Below the pieces are notes generated by a model that was not told the DNA's origin, ran no database searches, and worked only from the letters and a program-made list of their open reading frames with translations. DNA of 64,000 bases from Staphylococcus nepalensis (GTDB lineage: Bacteria > Bacillota > Bacilli > Staphylococcales > Staphylococcaceae). The stretch lies in the NCBI RefSeq assembly GCF_014635045.1, contig NZ_BMCF01000002.1, positions 372,001 to 436,000 of the forward strand, read 5' to 3'. Positions 1 through 10,721 of this stretch are shown piece after piece. The first letter of the stretch is position 1. Every line of letters begins with the position of its first letter. Position numbers and translations under genes: made by a program.

Positions 1-6
1 AGTATA

Positions 7-567
7 ATGACTGATACACTACAACAAGTAAAGGCTAGTTTTATTGAATATATATTATTCCAATATCGTTTTAAATCTAGAATAAGTGTATGGGTATTGA
101 ATTTAATAAAATCCTCACCTGAGTTATTGCAACACATTCACTTTGTTGATGCATATATTTCTAATCACAACACGCTAGAAATCGCGACAGATAATACAAG
201 TCAACCAGCGATAAAATTCACAATGCAAAATCAAGTAATGATTAACAATGACAAAATATTTGATTATATCGCGGATCAAAAGATATCTTTTGATATTAAA
301 TTATATTTAAATCAAGAAGAAGTGCGAGATACAAAATTAGATGAATTATTATTAACTCAATTGCTAAATTCGCCATATTATGCGATATATATTCAAGATA
401 TATATCGCATTCCATTATCGAAACAAAGCGAGTCTTCTATCATCAAACATTTACAAGATAACATTGACCTTAGTTTACAATTGCACGACAAGGATTTATT
501 TTATCAATTATCTCAAATTCTTAATACTTTTAAGTTAAGAAATTTAAATATATTACCGAAGGATTGA
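7..567 (+). CDS. reoY: YpiB/ReoY-family protein with IDEAL domain
   Basis: A 186-residue soluble protein of the UPF0302/YpiB family, close to the usual length of about 180. The C-terminal third (about residues 145-172, including NIDLSLQLHDKDLFYQLSQI) fits an IDEAL domain. Known for the family: the Listeria orthologue ReoY helps ClpCP degrade MurA and so tunes peptidoglycan synthesis. The same role here is inference. Only six bases precede the ATG in this window, so the ribosome binding site cannot be judged and an upstream partner, usually a TPR protein, would lie outside. It is followed 4 bp later by a DUF1405 membrane protein, a neighbourhood shared with Bacillus ypiB-ypjA. Confidence 0.8.
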   Translation: MTDTLQQVKASFIEYILFQYRFKSRISVWVLNLIKSSPELLQHIHFVDAYISNHNTLEIATDNTSQPAIKFTMQNQVMINNDKIFDYIADQKISFDIKLYLNQEEVRDTKLDELLLTQLLNSPYYAIYIQDIYRIPLSKQSESSIIKHLQDNIDLSLQLHDKDLFYQLSQILNTFKLRNLNILPKD

Positions 568-571
568 CAGT

Positions 572-1174
572 ATGAATATGAATACGCTCTGGCAACTTAT
601 TATTTATAACAAAGGTATGTTGTATTTCTTATTAGTATGTAATTTATTAGGGACAATTTATGGGTATATTTGGTATGGTTCACAAATAAGTATTACACAA
701 TGGCAATTCATACCTTTTGTGCCCGATAGCCCAACTGCATCGCTTTTTCTATGTATTGCTATCGCAGGTTTGATTATAGGCAAGAATTTGCCTATTATTG
801 AAGCGCTCGCATTTGTTTCACTCATTAAATATGGTGTATGGGCTGTCATTATGAATATCATTTTATTTATTCAATACGATATGATTACAATCACAGGTTG
901 TATGCTCATACTATCTCACGGTATTATGGCAATTGAAGCTTTCATTTTTTATCCAAGATTTAAAGTGACTATCGTAGCATTTTTTATAGCGATGGTATGG
1001 GTTTTCCACAATGACATCATCGATTATGTATTTATGCAATATCCTTATTATGATTTTATTGCGAGTCATGTCGAATCAATAGCTTATTTGGCATTTTGGT
1101 TAAGTATTATGCCTTTAGTGTTATATTTAAGTTTAACTCGATTTAAAAAGGATAAAATATTTGACCATTATTAA
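572..1174 (+). CDS. ypjA: DUF1405 (YpjA-like) integral membrane protein
   Basis: A 200-residue, very hydrophobic protein with about six predicted membrane spans (roughly residues 15-35, 55-70, 75-100, 102-120, 125-142 and 165-190) and a short basic tail. Length and layout fit the DUF1405/YpjA family, which in Bacillus sits in the same ypi-ypj-bshA-cca-birA neighbourhood. Its function is unknown. It starts 4 bp after the ReoY-like gene, so the two are probably co-transcribed. No catalytic motif is visible. Confidence 0.75.
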   Translation: MNMNTLWQLIIYNKGMLYFLLVCNLLGTIYGYIWYGSQISITQWQFIPFVPDSPTASLFLCIAIAGLIIGKNLPIIEALAFVSLIKYGVWAVIMNIILFIQYDMITITGCMLILSHGIMAIEAFIFYPRFKVTIVAFFIAMVWVFHNDIIDYVFMQYPYYDFIASHVESIAYLAFWLSIMPLVLYLSLTRFKKDKIFDHY

Positions 1175-1211
1175 CGTCCACAGTAAAATATTAATAAAGG
1201 AGTGAGGATTT

Positions 1212-1907
1212 TTGTCTTTTATTTATATGATTATATACTTTGTTATTTTAATGGTCTTGCCTCTATGGGCACAGCACAAGGTTAAATCTAACTATGAAAA
1301 GTATTCACAAGTAAGATCTACTAGTGGTAAAACAGGGCGAGAAGTGGCTCTTGAGATACTTCATTCAAACGGTATTTATGACGTAGATGTTGTAGAAGGA
1401 AAAGGTTTCTTAACAGATCATTATGATCCTAGTAAAAAAGTGCTTGTCTTATCACCAGCAAACTTTAGCAGACCTTCAGTAGCTGGTACTGCCATCGCAG
1501 CGCATGAGGTAGGCCACGCGATTCAACATGCGCAAGGTTACTTCTTCTTAAGATTTAGAACTTCGCTGGTACCTCTAGCTAATATTGGTAGTTCATTAGG
1601 TTATATGGCAGTATTTGCTGGTATTATTTTAACTAGTTTACAGAGCACATTAGGCTCTACCGCACTTTGGATTGGTATTGCTTTAATGTCATTTGCAGTA
1701 TTGTTTTCAATTATCACATTACCAGTTGAATTTGATGCAAGTAGTAGAGCGATGAAACAAATTAAAAGTTTAGACATCGTTAACGAAAATGAATATCGAC
1801 ATGCTAAGAAAGTACTATCTGCAGCTGCTATGACATATGTAGCATCAACTGCTGTAGCATTAGCAGAACTTGCACGTTTCATTTTAATTGCTAGATCAAG
1901 TGAATAA
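1212..1907 (+). CDS. YugP-family membrane zinc metallopeptidase
   Basis: A 231-residue protein with an N-terminal membrane segment (about 3-20), a zinc protease motif HEVGH in AAHEVGHAIQHAQGY (about residues 96-110), and two central spans (about 130-175) before a conserved C-terminal part. This is the YugP/DUF2268-like family of membrane metallopeptidases, in which HExxH binds zinc. The physiological substrate is unknown. The start is TTG at 1212, supported by AAAGGAGTGAGG just upstream; no ATG fits as well. It lies 38 bp after ypjA and ends before a good intrinsic terminator, so it probably closes that operon. Confidence 0.78.
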   Translation: MSFIYMIIYFVILMVLPLWAQHKVKSNYEKYSQVRSTSGKTGREVALEILHSNGIYDVDVVEGKGFLTDHYDPSKKVLVLSPANFSRPSVAGTAIAAHEVGHAIQHAQGYFFLRFRTSLVPLANIGSSLGYMAVFAGIILTSLQSTLGSTALWIGIALMSFAVLFSIITLPVEFDASSRAMKQIKSLDIVNENEYRHAKKVLSAAAMTYVASTAVALAELARFILIARSSE

Positions 1908-1922
1908 ACTATTAAGATATCT

Positions 1923-1952
1923 CCTATCATGTTTACATGGTAGGATTTTTTT
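1923..1952 (+). terminator. Intrinsic terminator after the YugP-like gene
   Basis: A 9-bp stem CCTATCATG / CATGGTAGG (one G-U pair) with a TTTA loop, followed by ATTTTTTT. The hairpin begins 15 bp after the stop codon. Confidence 0.85.
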
Positions 1953-2188
1953 ATACCGCAAATATGATTATTGATTATAAAGACAGTGAAAATCTTAGAT
2001 TTGCCACAAACCGCACTATGTTTCGTCCTTATTTGAAGTGTACGTGTAATGAGTCCTTTTTAAATTATCCAAAATGAATAAACTATCAACTGATTTTTAA
2101 ATATAATCTAAGGGTTGCAGGAATAATGCATGAAGCATAAAATTAGTCTATACTATATAAGAAAACGTTAGAATGTGAGGCGTTTAAT

Positions 2189-2506
2189 ATGAAATCAATG
2201 AAAGATATGCAAACTGAAGTTGATACGTATATCAGTCAGTTTAAGACAGGTTACTTTTCTCCTCTAGCAAATCTGGCAAGATTATCTGAAGAAGTAGGGG
2301 AATTATCAAGAGAAATCAACCACTATTATGGGGAGAAGAAGAAAAAGGATACAGAAGAGGTTAATTCAGTAAAAGCTGAGCTCGGTGATAATTTATTCGT
2401 GTTATTGTGTATTGCTAATTCCTTAGATATAGATATGACTGAAAGCTTTAACGAAACTATGGAAAAATTTAATACACGTGATAAAAATCGTTTCGAAAGA
2501 AAATAG
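2189..2506 (+). CDS. MazG-type nucleotide pyrophosphohydrolase (YpjD-like)
   Basis: A 105-residue all-alpha protein of the single-domain MazG family. The metal-binding EExxE-like pattern is visible in LSEEVGELSREIN (about residues 29-41), with the second acidic set in KAELGDNLFVLLCIAN (about 63-78). Family members hydrolyse nucleoside triphosphates to monophosphates; the B. subtilis homologue YpjD lies in the same neighbourhood before bshA. A TATACT hexamer at 2149-2154 may be its -10 box, but no good -35 was found. bshA begins 32 bp after its stop. Confidence 0.8.
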   Translation: MKSMKDMQTEVDTYISQFKTGYFSPLANLARLSEEVGELSREINHYYGEKKKKDTEEVNSVKAELGDNLFVLLCIANSLDIDMTESFNETMEKFNTRDKNRFERK

Positions 2507-2538
2507 ATTAATATAATCAAAGAAAGGGTGTTCCACCT

Positions 2539-3687
2539 ATGAAAATAGGCATTACATGTTACCCATCTATGGGTGGTTCTGGTATTATCGCAACTGAATT
2601 GGGTATCAAGTTAGCGGAAAGAGGTCATGATATCCATTTTATAACATCAAATATACCTTTTAGAATTCGCAAACCTTTATCGAATATTACATTTCACCAA
2701 GTTGAAGTAAATCAATATGCAGTGTTTCAGTACGCGCCATATGATATCACTTTAAGCACAAAAATTGCTGAAGTCATTAACGAATATGATTTAGATCTAT
2801 TACATATGCATTATGCTGTACCACATGCGGTTTGTGGTATATTAGCTAAACACATGTCTGGTAAAGACATTAAAATAATGACAACACTACATGGAACTGA
2901 TATTACCGTATTGGGTTATGATCATTCTTTAAAAAATGCAATAAAGTTTGGAATAGAAGGTAGCGACATTGTTACAAGTGTAAGTAAATCACTTGCACAG
3001 CAAACAACAGATATCATTGAAACTGATAAAGAAATTATTCCTATTTATAATTTCGTTAGGGAAAAAGAGTTTCCTACAAAAGGTGATACACCAAGCAAAG
3101 CAGATTTAGAATTAAAAGCATGTTATGGTATAAATCCTGAGGATAAAGTGATTATCCATGTTTCTAATTTTAGAACTGTCAAACGCATTGAGACAGTTAT
3201 TGAAACGTTTGCTAAGATACATCAACAGTTACCTTCAAAACTTATTCTTTTAGGTGATGGCCCGCAATTAATGGATATGAAAGAAAAAGCACGTGAACTC
3301 AATATAGAAGATTCGGTACTTTTTTTAGGTAAACAAAACTGGGTAAGTGAATTTTATCAGATTTCTGATTTAGTGTTATTATTAAGTGAAAAAGAGAGCT
3401 TTGGCCTCACGTTACTTGAAGCAATGAAGTCAGGTGTCTTACCTATTGGTTCAACAGCAGGTGGCATCAAAGAAGTCATCAAACATAAAGAAACAGGGTT
3501 TATTGTTGATGTAGGAGATAGTAACACGGCAAGTACATACGCATTGGAATTACTAACGAATGATAAATTGTATAACGAAATGCAACAACGTATGTTAGAA
3601 GACGTTGCAAAACGCTTTTCTTCTGATTTAATCGCTGACCAATATGAATACTATTATAAAAAAATGTTAGAGGATAATAATGACTAA
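2539..3687 (+). CDS. bshA: N-acetyl-alpha-D-glucosaminyl L-malate synthase
   Basis: BshA transfers N-acetylglucosamine from UDP-GlcNAc to L-malate, the first step of bacillithiol synthesis, the low-molecular-weight thiol of staphylococci. The 382-residue protein has the GT-B fold landmarks: a glycine-rich N-terminal loop PSMGGSGIIATELG (about 9-22) and the retaining GT4 E-x7-E motif in SEKESFGLTLLEAMKSG (about 284-300). AGAAAGGGTG precedes the ATG. It overlaps cca by 8 bp, the conserved bshA-cca-birA arrangement, so it is translated as part of a tight operon. A bacilliredoxin gene further along this window uses the same thiol. Confidence 0.95.
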   Translation: MKIGITCYPSMGGSGIIATELGIKLAERGHDIHFITSNIPFRIRKPLSNITFHQVEVNQYAVFQYAPYDITLSTKIAEVINEYDLDLLHMHYAVPHAVCGILAKHMSGKDIKIMTTLHGTDITVLGYDHSLKNAIKFGIEGSDIVTSVSKSLAQQTTDIIETDKEIIPIYNFVREKEFPTKGDTPSKADLELKACYGINPEDKVIIHVSNFRTVKRIETVIETFAKIHQQLPSKLILLGDGPQLMDMKEKARELNIEDSVLFLGKQNWVSEFYQISDLVLLLSEKESFGLTLLEAMKSGVLPIGSTAGGIKEVIKHKETGFIVDVGDSNTASTYALELLTNDKLYNEMQQRMLEDVAKRFSSDLIADQYEYYYKKMLEDNND

Positions 3688-4879
3688 ATCAATATTTGAA
3701 CAAGCAAAACCTATTTTAAAAACTTTACAATCAAATGAATATCAAGCATTTTTTGTTGGTGGGTCCGTCAGAGACTTTTTAATGCATAAACCAATTCATG
3801 ATATCGATATTACTACAAGTGCGATGCCTGAAGAAATCGAAGCCATATTTGAAAAGACAATCCCTATTGGTAGAGAGCATGGCACTATTAATGTAGTTTA
3901 TAATGGCGAACATTACGAAGTTACAACTTTCCGAGCAGAGGGTGACTATGAGGATCACCGTAGACCTAACGAAGTTTTTTTCGTTCGCGAGTTATACGAA
4001 GATGTTAAAAGACGTGATTTTACGATGAATGCTATAGCAATGGATGCAGACTACCATATCCTCGACTACTTTGGTGGTCAACAAGATATCGATCACCATA
4101 TCATAAGAACTGTGGGAAATGCACACGAACGATTTAATGAGGATGCTTTGAGAATCATAAGAGGCTTACGTTTCCAAGCACAACTAGGTTTTACAATAGA
4201 AGAGAACACTTTTCATGGTATGAAATCACATATCAGTGATATTAAATATCTATCAATTGAACGTATTGTTATTGAACTTAAAAAATTAACATCGGGTCGC
4301 TATATCGATCGTAGTTTCCAAAATTTACAATATTTTAAAGCGTTTAACTACATCCCATTTTTTAAGCACTATGATTTATCGCAAATGATTTTAGATGAAT
4401 CGGTACCATTTTCATTGTTTATAGCTTTATTAAAAGTACAACAACCGAATGTAAAAGGTCATCTTAATGACTTAAAAATAAGTAACAACGAAAAAAAACA
4501 TATAGGTAAGTTAGAAAGCATATTGACCCAGTTACCGAACATTAAATCAAAATCGGATTTTAAATTATTTGTTTACGATTATAGTCAAAAAGACATATTA
4601 AATGTATTAACCTTTACAACGTTAATCGTCAAAAATAATTTGCCAAATGTTTCACCGTTAATCGTTAATGCACAATCTGTCAAAGAGATTGCTAATCAGC
4701 TCCCTATTCAATCTAGAAAAGAAATCGACATAAATGGTAAAGATTTGCTTAATCTCGTAAATAAACCAAGTGGCCCTTGGCTCAAGACAGCGCTAAGAGA
4801 AATTGAGTGTGCCATTATAGATGGAGACGTCCAAAATATTAAACCAGAACTCATTAAGTGGGTGAAAACGCATGTCTAA
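3680..4879 (+). CDS. cca: CCA-adding tRNA nucleotidyltransferase
   Basis: Adds or repairs the 3' CCA end of tRNAs. The 399-residue protein carries the class II signature: GGSVRD at about 27-32 and the metal-binding DIDIT pair at about 41-45, then the RRDFTMNAIAMD motif (about 110-121) and NEDALRIIRGLRF (about 153-165). The C-terminal helical body is of normal length. The ATG lies inside the end of bshA (8-bp overlap) and the gene overlaps birA by 8 bp. Confidence 0.96.
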   Translation: MTKSIFEQAKPILKTLQSNEYQAFFVGGSVRDFLMHKPIHDIDITTSAMPEEIEAIFEKTIPIGREHGTINVVYNGEHYEVTTFRAEGDYEDHRRPNEVFFVRELYEDVKRRDFTMNAIAMDADYHILDYFGGQQDIDHHIIRTVGNAHERFNEDALRIIRGLRFQAQLGFTIEENTFHGMKSHISDIKYLSIERIVIELKKLTSGRYIDRSFQNLQYFKAFNYIPFFKHYDLSQMILDESVPFSLFIALLKVQQPNVKGHLNDLKISNNEKKHIGKLESILTQLPNIKSKSDFKLFVYDYSQKDILNVLTFTTLIVKNNLPNVSPLIVNAQSVKEIANQLPIQSRKEIDINGKDLLNLVNKPSGPWLKTALREIECAIIDGDVQNIKPELIKWVKTHV

Positions 4880-5843
4880 ATACAGTAAATATGTGATGCA
4901 ACTGTTATATCAACATCAATCCAATTATATTTCTGGTCAATTTATTGCTGAACATCTCTCTATATCTCGAACAGCAGTTAAAAAGGTGATTGATCAACTT
5001 AAAAGCGAAGGGTGCTATATAGAATCTATTAACCACAAAGGTCATTGTTTAATTGAACTCCCAGATAAATGGTATAGTGGGATTGTAGAGTCTTTAATTG
5101 ATGCACAAGCGATGTTCAACCATGTCGAGGTGTTAGAACAGATTGATTCCACACAATTATTAGCCAAACAAAAACTGGTAGGGAATTCAGAGACCTTTAT
5201 GATTTTAAGTGACGAGCAAACAAACGGTAAAGGGCGTTTCAATAGACCATGGGATTCACCCCGTGGTAATGGGCTATGGATGTCTATCGTTTTGCGTCCC
5301 AAAGTATCATTTGAAATGATTACTAAATTTAATTTGTTTATGGCATTAGGTATTAAAGATACAATGCAACGATTTTGTAATGATAAAGTAACTATAAAAT
5401 GGCCGAATGATATCTATATAGATGGTAGAAAAGCATGTGGTTTTTTAACTGAAATGGTGGCTAATAGTGATGGTATAGAAGCAGTTATATGTGGTATTGG
5501 CATCAATATGAATCATTTACCTGATGATTTTCAAGGCGAGCTACAACAGAAAGCTACAAGTATGAGAATACATGCTAACCAAAAAATACATCGTTATCAA
5601 TTATTAGAAGTATTGATTCATCAAATCGAAAAACGTTATAACCAATTTCTAAATCAACCATTCTCTACTATTCGAAAAGAGTATATTGAAGCTTCGAATA
5701 TTTGGAATAGAACCCTAAAATTTACTGACAATGGAAACCAATTTCAAGGAGAAGCAATCGATATTGACGACGAAGGTTATCTTATCGTTATTGACAACCA
5801 AAAAGAATATCATAAATTAATGAGTGCGGATATTGAACTTTAA
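4872..5843 (+). CDS. birA: Bifunctional biotin--protein ligase / biotin operon repressor
   Basis: BirA makes biotinyl-AMP and attaches biotin to acceptor proteins such as acetyl-CoA and pyruvate carboxylase; the holo form represses biotin genes. The 323-residue protein has an N-terminal winged helix (about 1-65, helix-turn-helix around ISGQFIAEHLSISRTAVKKV), the ligase motif GKGRFNRPW (about 118-126), KWPNDIY (about 176-182) and a small C-terminal domain. The presence of the DNA-binding domain makes it the regulatory type. It overlaps cca by 8 bp. Confidence 0.95.
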   Translation: MSKYSKYVMQLLYQHQSNYISGQFIAEHLSISRTAVKKVIDQLKSEGCYIESINHKGHCLIELPDKWYSGIVESLIDAQAMFNHVEVLEQIDSTQLLAKQKLVGNSETFMILSDEQTNGKGRFNRPWDSPRGNGLWMSIVLRPKVSFEMITKFNLFMALGIKDTMQRFCNDKVTIKWPNDIYIDGRKACGFLTEMVANSDGIEAVICGIGINMNHLPDDFQGELQQKATSMRIHANQKIHRYQLLEVLIHQIEKRYNQFLNQPFSTIRKEYIEASNIWNRTLKFTDNGNQFQGEAIDIDDEGYLIVIDNQKEYHKLMSADIEL

Positions 5844-5866
5844 TATAAAAGAAAGGAGGAATGCAT

Positions 5867-8566
5867 ATGACACAACCTTGTTATGCTGTTGTTGATTTAG
5901 AAACAACAGGTAATCAATTGGATTATGATGAGATCATTCAAATAGGAATTACTTTTGTGCGTGAGAATAAAATCATTGGCACCTACCATTCTATGGTTAA
6001 GACAGATTTAGAAATTCCTCCTTTTATACAGGCATTAACTTCAATTGAAGAAGAAATGCTAGATCAATCACCATATTTCCATGAAATTGCCGAAGATATT
6101 TATAAACAAATTGAAGGTTGTATTTTTGTAGCGCACAATGTAACTTTCGATCTAAATTTTATCAAAAAATCTTTTAAAAATTGTAATATTAAATATCGAC
6201 CAAAGAAAGTGTTAGATACTTTGGAATTGTTCAAAGTAGCTTTTCCAACAGACAAAAGCTATCAGTTGAGTGAATTAGCTGAATCGCACGGCATCGCTTT
6301 AAACAATGCGCATCGCGCTGATGAAGATGCGGCTACAACTGCACAGCTTATGATTTTGGCATTTAATAAATTTGAAGCATTGCACATAGATACTTTGAAA
6401 CAACTATATTATCTAAGTAAAAATTTAAAATATGATTTACATGATATTCTTTTTGAAATGGCAAGAACTCATACAAATAATGTATTAGAGGACGATTTTA
6501 CACAATTCGAACAAATTATTTACAAAAAACAAAAAGATTTTAAAGCGCCAACAGCAAACTTTAATGGCACACTAAAAGATTTATATTCCGACCTCACAGA
6601 GAAACTCAATTTGACCTATCGGCCACAACAATTATATTTATCTGAAATTATATTAGAACAATTGATGAATAGCGAAAAAGCAATGATAGAAGCACCGTTA
6701 GGCAGTGGTAAATCATTTGCTTATTTACTTGCATCACTCATGTATAATATTGAAACAGGCAAACATGTAATGATTTCAACTAATACAAAATTGTTACAAA
6801 ATCAATTATTAGAAAAAGATATTCCAGCAATTAAATCAGCTTTAAATTTTAAAATAAATGCGTCGTTGATTAAAAGTAAACGAGATTATATTTCTTTGGG
6901 ATTAATGAGCCAAATTTTAAAAGATGAGTCTAATAATTATGAAGTCAGTATTTTAAAAATGCAATTACTCATATGGATCACAGAAACTAATACTGGTGAT
7001 ATTCAAGAGTTAGACTTAAAAGGCGGTCAAAAAATGTATTACGAACAAAAATTAGAGACTTATGTGCCAGTTCGTAATGATATCAATTATTTCAACTTTA
7101 TTAAACGCAATGCTCAAAATATTCAAATCGGTATTACCAACCATGCTCATTTAATCCACGCATCACACGACAATACAATTTACCAATTATTCGATGATTG
7201 TATTATAGATGAAGCACACAGATTACCAGATTACGCATTAAATCAAGTCACAAACGAATTAAGTTATGCTGATATTAAATATCAATTAGGTCTGATTGGT
7301 AAAACTGAAAATGAAAAATTGTTAGCAGCTATAGACCATTTGGAGCAACAACGTATCCTCGAAAAGTTAGATATACCTCCAATTGATGTTTTTGGCTTAA
7401 AAACGAATATTAATGAAATACATGATTTAAATGAGCAACTGTTTAGCACTATGTTTCATATGATACAACAATCGGAAGTTCACGATGATGACGCACATAA
7501 AATTCATTTCGTATATCATTTTGATGTAACTCCAATTTTGAATGATTTACATTCTATTATTCATAAATTAAATATGACATTAGAATTTTTCAATGGTATG
7601 AGCCACAAAACAATTAAAACAGTTAGAAAGCAACTATTATATATCACTGATAGGTTTAGAGCGATTGAAAATAGCTTAAAAAATAGTCATATTAGTTATT
7701 TATCAATTAAAAATATCCATCAAAAATCTACAATAAAATTGAATGTTAAAGATTACGATGTCAAAGAGATATTAACCAAACAAGTATTAGATAAATTTAA
7801 CGCTTTAACCTTTATCTCTGGTACATTAACATTTAATCACTCATTCGAAAATTTCAAACAATGGTTTAATAAAGATATAACATTCAATACCTATGAAATT
7901 GATACTTCTTCAGTGTCTCCGAATCAAACAACTGTCTTTATACCAAATGATGTAGCGTCATATAACTATAAAAATATAGACGATTATGTGAGTTCTATCG
8001 TTAATTACGTTATTGAATATACTACTATCGTTGAATCAAAATGTTTAATACTATTTACAAGCTACAAAATGATGCACATGGTACAAGAATTATTAAATGA
8101 GTTACCTGAATTTGAAGATTATGTCGTATTAACACAGCAACAAAACCAAAACTATAAAATTGTACAACAATTTAATAGTTTTGATAAAGCAATTCTATTA
8201 GGTACTGGCACATTTTTTGAAGGCTTTGATTTCCAATCCAACGGAATAAAATGTGTTATGATTACAAAATTACCTTTTATGAATCATAACAATACAAAAT
8301 ATTGGTTAATGGAATCTGAATTTACTTCAACATTTAAAGACTTTGTTTTACCGGATGCCGTTACTCGATTTAGGCAAGGTTTAGGAAGGTTAATAAGAAA
8401 TGAACAAGATAAGGGTATTATAGTCTCTTTCGATGATCGTTTAATCCGAAGCAACTACAAACAATTCTTTGAACAATCATTAGAAAATTATCGTCAAAGA
8501 AAAGGCGATATCAAACAATTCTCAAGTTTACTTAAAAAGTTACAAAAAGAGACAAAACACCGCTAA
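5867..8566 (+). CDS. dinG: DinG-family protein: 3'-5' exonuclease fused to XPD-like helicase domain
   Basis: The N-terminal DEDDh exonuclease domain (about 1-170) starts with DLETTG and has HNVTFDLNF and the HRADEDA end motif. An XPD/DinG-like ATPase follows, with GSGKS (about 278-282), the IIDEAH box (about 446-451) and [12 protein letters not shown] (about 835-846). The iron-sulphur cysteine cluster of E. coli DinG is not evident. S. aureus DinG is known as a single-strand 3'-5' exonuclease rather than a helicase. An ATG at 5861 directly abuts AAAGGAGGA, so the ATG at 5867, with normal spacing, is preferred (899 residues). It lies 23 bp after birA. Confidence 0.9.
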   Translation: MTQPCYAVVDLETTGNQLDYDEIIQIGITFVRENKIIGTYHSMVKTDLEIPPFIQALTSIEEEMLDQSPYFHEIAEDIYKQIEGCIFVAHNVTFDLNFIKKSFKNCNIKYRPKKVLDTLELFKVAFPTDKSYQLSELAESHGIALNNAHRADEDAATTAQLMILAFNKFEALHIDTLKQLYYLSKNLKYDLHDILFEMARTHTNNVLEDDFTQFEQIIYKKQKDFKAPTANFNGTLKDLYSDLTEKLNLTYRPQQLYLSEIILEQLMNSEKAMIEAPLGSGKSFAYLLASLMYNIETGKHVMISTNTKLLQNQLLEKDIPAIKSALNFKINASLIKSKRDYISLGLMSQILKDESNNYEVSILKMQLLIWITETNTGDIQELDLKGGQKMYYEQKLETYVPVRNDINYFNFIKRNAQNIQIGITNHAHLIHASHDNTIYQLFDDCIIDEAHRLPDYALNQVTNELSYADIKYQLGLIGKTENEKLLAAIDHLEQQRILEKLDIPPIDVFGLKTNINEIHDLNEQLFSTMFHMIQQSEVHDDDAHKIHFVYHFDVTPILNDLHSIIHKLNMTLEFFNGMSHKTIKTVRKQLLYITDRFRAIENSLKNSHISYLSIKNIHQKSTIKLNVKDYDVKEILTKQVLDKFNALTFISGTLTFNHSFENFKQWFNKDITFNTYEIDTSSVSPNQTTVFIPNDVASYNYKNIDDYVSSIVNYVIEYTTIVESKCLILFTSYKMMHMVQELLNELPEFEDYVVLTQQQNQNYKIVQQFNSFDKAILLGTGTFFEGFDFQSNGIKCVMITKLPFMNHNNTKYWLMESEFTSTFKDFVLPDAVTRFRQGLGRLIRNEQDKGIIVSFDDRLIRSNYKQFFEQSLENYRQRKGDIKQFSSLLKKLQKETKHR

Positions 8567-8589
8567 AAGTTGATACACGCAACTAGAAC

Positions 8590-8618
8590 TTGCAACTTGA
8601 TTTTGTTAAAATATATAA
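8590..8618 (+). promoter_or_regulatory. Probable sigma-A promoter of asnS
   Basis: TTGCAA (8590-8595) is followed after 16-18 bp by an AT box read as TATATA or TATAAG (8612-8619). This leaves a leader of only about 40 nt, too short for a T-box riboswitch. Confidence 0.45.
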
Positions 8619-8660
8619 GGATTAATAAAAGAAGATTACAATAAAATTAGGAGTTTAGTT

Positions 8661-9953
8661 ATGAAGACAACGATAAAAGAAGCAAAACATTATATTAACC
8701 AAGAAGTAACTATTGGTGCTTGGTTAACAAACAAACGTTCAAGCGGTAAAATCGCATTCTTGCAATTAAGAGATGGCACAGGTTTTATGCAAGGCGTTGT
8801 GGTCAAAGCTGACGTAGATGAAGATACTTTCCAATTAGCTAAAGATATTACGCAAGAATCTTCACTGTATATTACTGGTGTTATCACTGAAGACAACCGC
8901 TCTGATTTAGGCTATGAAATGCAAGTTAAATCAATTGAAATCATTTCAGAAGCACACGATTATCCAATCACACCTAAAAATCATGGTACAGAATTTTTAA
9001 TGGATCACCGCCATCTGTGGTTACGTTCAAAGAAACAACACGCGGTTATGAAAATTAGAAATGAAATTATTCGTGCAACATACGAATTCTTTAATAATAA
9101 TGGTTTTACAAAGATTGATCCACCAATATTAACAGCAAGTGCTCCTGAAGGCACAAGCGAATTGTTCCATACCAAATACTTTGATCAAGATGCCTTTTTA
9201 TCACAAAGTGGGCAGCTATATATGGAAGCGGCTGCGATGGCACATGGCAGAGTATTTTCATTTGGTCCAACATTCCGTGCGGAAAAATCAAAAACACGTC
9301 GTCACTTAATTGAATTCTGGATGATTGAACCAGAAATGGCATTTTGTAACCATAATGAAAGTTTAGAGATTCAAGAACAATATGTGGCACATGTTGTTAA
9401 ATCAGTTTTAAATCATTGCAAATTAGAATTAAATGCATTAGAGCGTGAAACATCTAAACTTGAAAAAGTCGCGACACCGTTTCCACGTATCACATACGAT
9501 GATGCAGTTATATTCTTAAAAGAACAAGGCTTTGATGACATCGAATGGGGTGAAGACTTTGGCGCTCCCCACGAAACTGCAATTGCAAATCATTATGATT
9601 TACCTGTATTTATCACTAACTACCCAACAAAAATCAAGCCTTTCTATATGCAACCAAACCCAGAGAATGAAGAAACAGTCCTTTGTGCTGATTTAATCGC
9701 GCCAGAGGGTTATGGTGAAATCATTGGTGGTTCAGAACGTATCAATGATCTTGCATTGCTAGAACAACGTATCAATGAATTTGAATTAGACCCGGAAAGC
9801 TATAGTTACTACCTAGACTTACGTCGTTATGGTAGTGTGCCACATAGTGGTTTCGGATTAGGGCTTGAAAGAACAGTCGCATGGTTATCAGGGGTAGAAC
9901 ACGTGCGTGAAACCGCGCCATTCCCTCGTTTATTAAACCGTTTATATCCATAG
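8661..9953 (+). CDS. asnS: Asparaginyl-tRNA synthetase
   Basis: A class IIb synthetase that charges tRNA-Asn. The 430-residue protein has an N-terminal OB-fold anticodon-binding domain (about 1-110), then the catalytic core with [16 protein letters not shown] (about 154-169), class II motif 2 around [21 protein letters not shown] (split here by reading; about 214-234) and motif 3 [12 protein letters not shown] (about 411-422). The ending [17 protein letters not shown] is typical of AsnRS. The start follows TTAGGAG. It ends before a strong terminator. Confidence 0.95.
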   Translation: MKTTIKEAKHYINQEVTIGAWLTNKRSSGKIAFLQLRDGTGFMQGVVVKADVDEDTFQLAKDITQESSLYITGVITEDNRSDLGYEMQVKSIEIISEAHDYPITPKNHGTEFLMDHRHLWLRSKKQHAVMKIRNEIIRATYEFFNNNGFTKIDPPILTASAPEGTSELFHTKYFDQDAFLSQSGQLYMEAAAMAHGRVFSFGPTFRAEKSKTRRHLIEFWMIEPEMAFCNHNESLEIQEQYVAHVVKSVLNHCKLELNALERETSKLEKVATPFPRITYDDAVIFLKEQGFDDIEWGEDFGAPHETAIANHYDLPVFITNYPTKIKPFYMQPNPENEETVLCADLIAPEGYGEIIGGSERINDLALLEQRINEFELDPESYSYYLDLRRYGSVPHSGFGLGLERTVAWLSGVEHVRETAPFPRLLNRLYP

Positions 9954-9973
9954 TACAATCAATGAAACTAACT

Positions 9974-10005
9974 ACGTCCAGTCTATTTATGGCTGGACGT
10001 TTTTA
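9974..10005 (+). terminator. Intrinsic terminator after asnS
   Basis: An 8-bp stem ACGTCCAG / CTGGACGT around an 11-nt loop, followed by TTTTTAT. It lies 20 bp after the asnS stop and just before the dnaD ribosome binding site. Confidence 0.88.
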
Positions 10006-10034
10006 TAACAACTATATAAGTAGGAGGAAATCAT

Positions 10035-10721
10035 TTGGATAAAGATATACTTAAAACAAGGCCTGTGGTTATTCGTAAAGAATTATTAGATCACTACAAT
10101 GAGTTAGGTATCAATGAGCGTGAACTAGTCATTCTAATTAAATTAATCTACGCATCTGAAACTACGAATAAACAGCCGCCCATTGAATCTTTACAAAGAG
10201 GCACATCACTAGATTCAAGAGAAACTACTTCTATCATACAAAGTCTGATTCAGCACGACTTATTAGAACTAAATGTTAATAAAGATGAAGAAGGTAAGTT
10301 CACTGAATATATGAACCTCGACCAATTTTATAATAAATTAAGTGATATAATCGATCAAATTAATGTAGATAAAAGTCACAAGCAATCTGAGCTTGAATTT
10401 AACACGCTTTTTCAAAAAATTGAGCAAGCATTCGGTAGGCCTTTATCACCATACGAAATTGAGACTTTAAACCAATGGTTGGATGTAGACAAACATGAAT
10501 TAAGTATCATTCAAGCAGCTTTGGATGAAGCACAAAGTCAAAATAAACTTAATTTTAAATATATTGATAGAATATTATTAAATTGGAAAAAGAACAATGT
10601 AAAAACCATTGAAGATTCAAAAAAAATAAGCCGACAATTTAACCAACCTAAAATGAAACACACAATTAAAAAAGTACCTAAATTTGATTGGCTTAATGAG
10701 GAGAATCAAGATGATAAGTAA
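10035..10721 (+). CDS. dnaD: DNA replication initiation protein DnaD
   Basis: DnaD acts with DnaB and DnaI in loading the replicative helicase at oriC and at restart sites. The 228-residue protein has the two expected domains: an N-terminal winged helix (about 1-100) and the C-terminal DnaB_2 domain (about 125-200, including FGRPLSPYEIETLNQW and FKYIDRILLNWKKNNV), then a basic tail. The start is TTG at 10035 after TAGGAGGAAA. The 3' end overlaps nth by 11 bp, as in other Firmicutes. Confidence 0.93.
   Translation: MDKDILKTRPVVIRKELLDHYNELGINERELVILIKLIYASETTNKQPPIESLQRGTSLDSRETTSIIQSLIQHDLLELNVNKDEEGKFTEYMNLDQFYNKLSDIIDQINVDKSHKQSELEFNTLFQKIEQAFGRPLSPYEIETLNQWLDVDKHELSIIQAALDEAQSQNKLNFKYIDRILLNWKKNNVKTIEDSKKISRQFNQPKMKHTIKKVPKFDWLNEENQDDK

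Noticed and set aside
8567..8660. T-box leader for asnS
   Set aside because: The whole upstream gap is 94 bp and the leader about 40 nt, too short for a T-box; no T-box motif seen.
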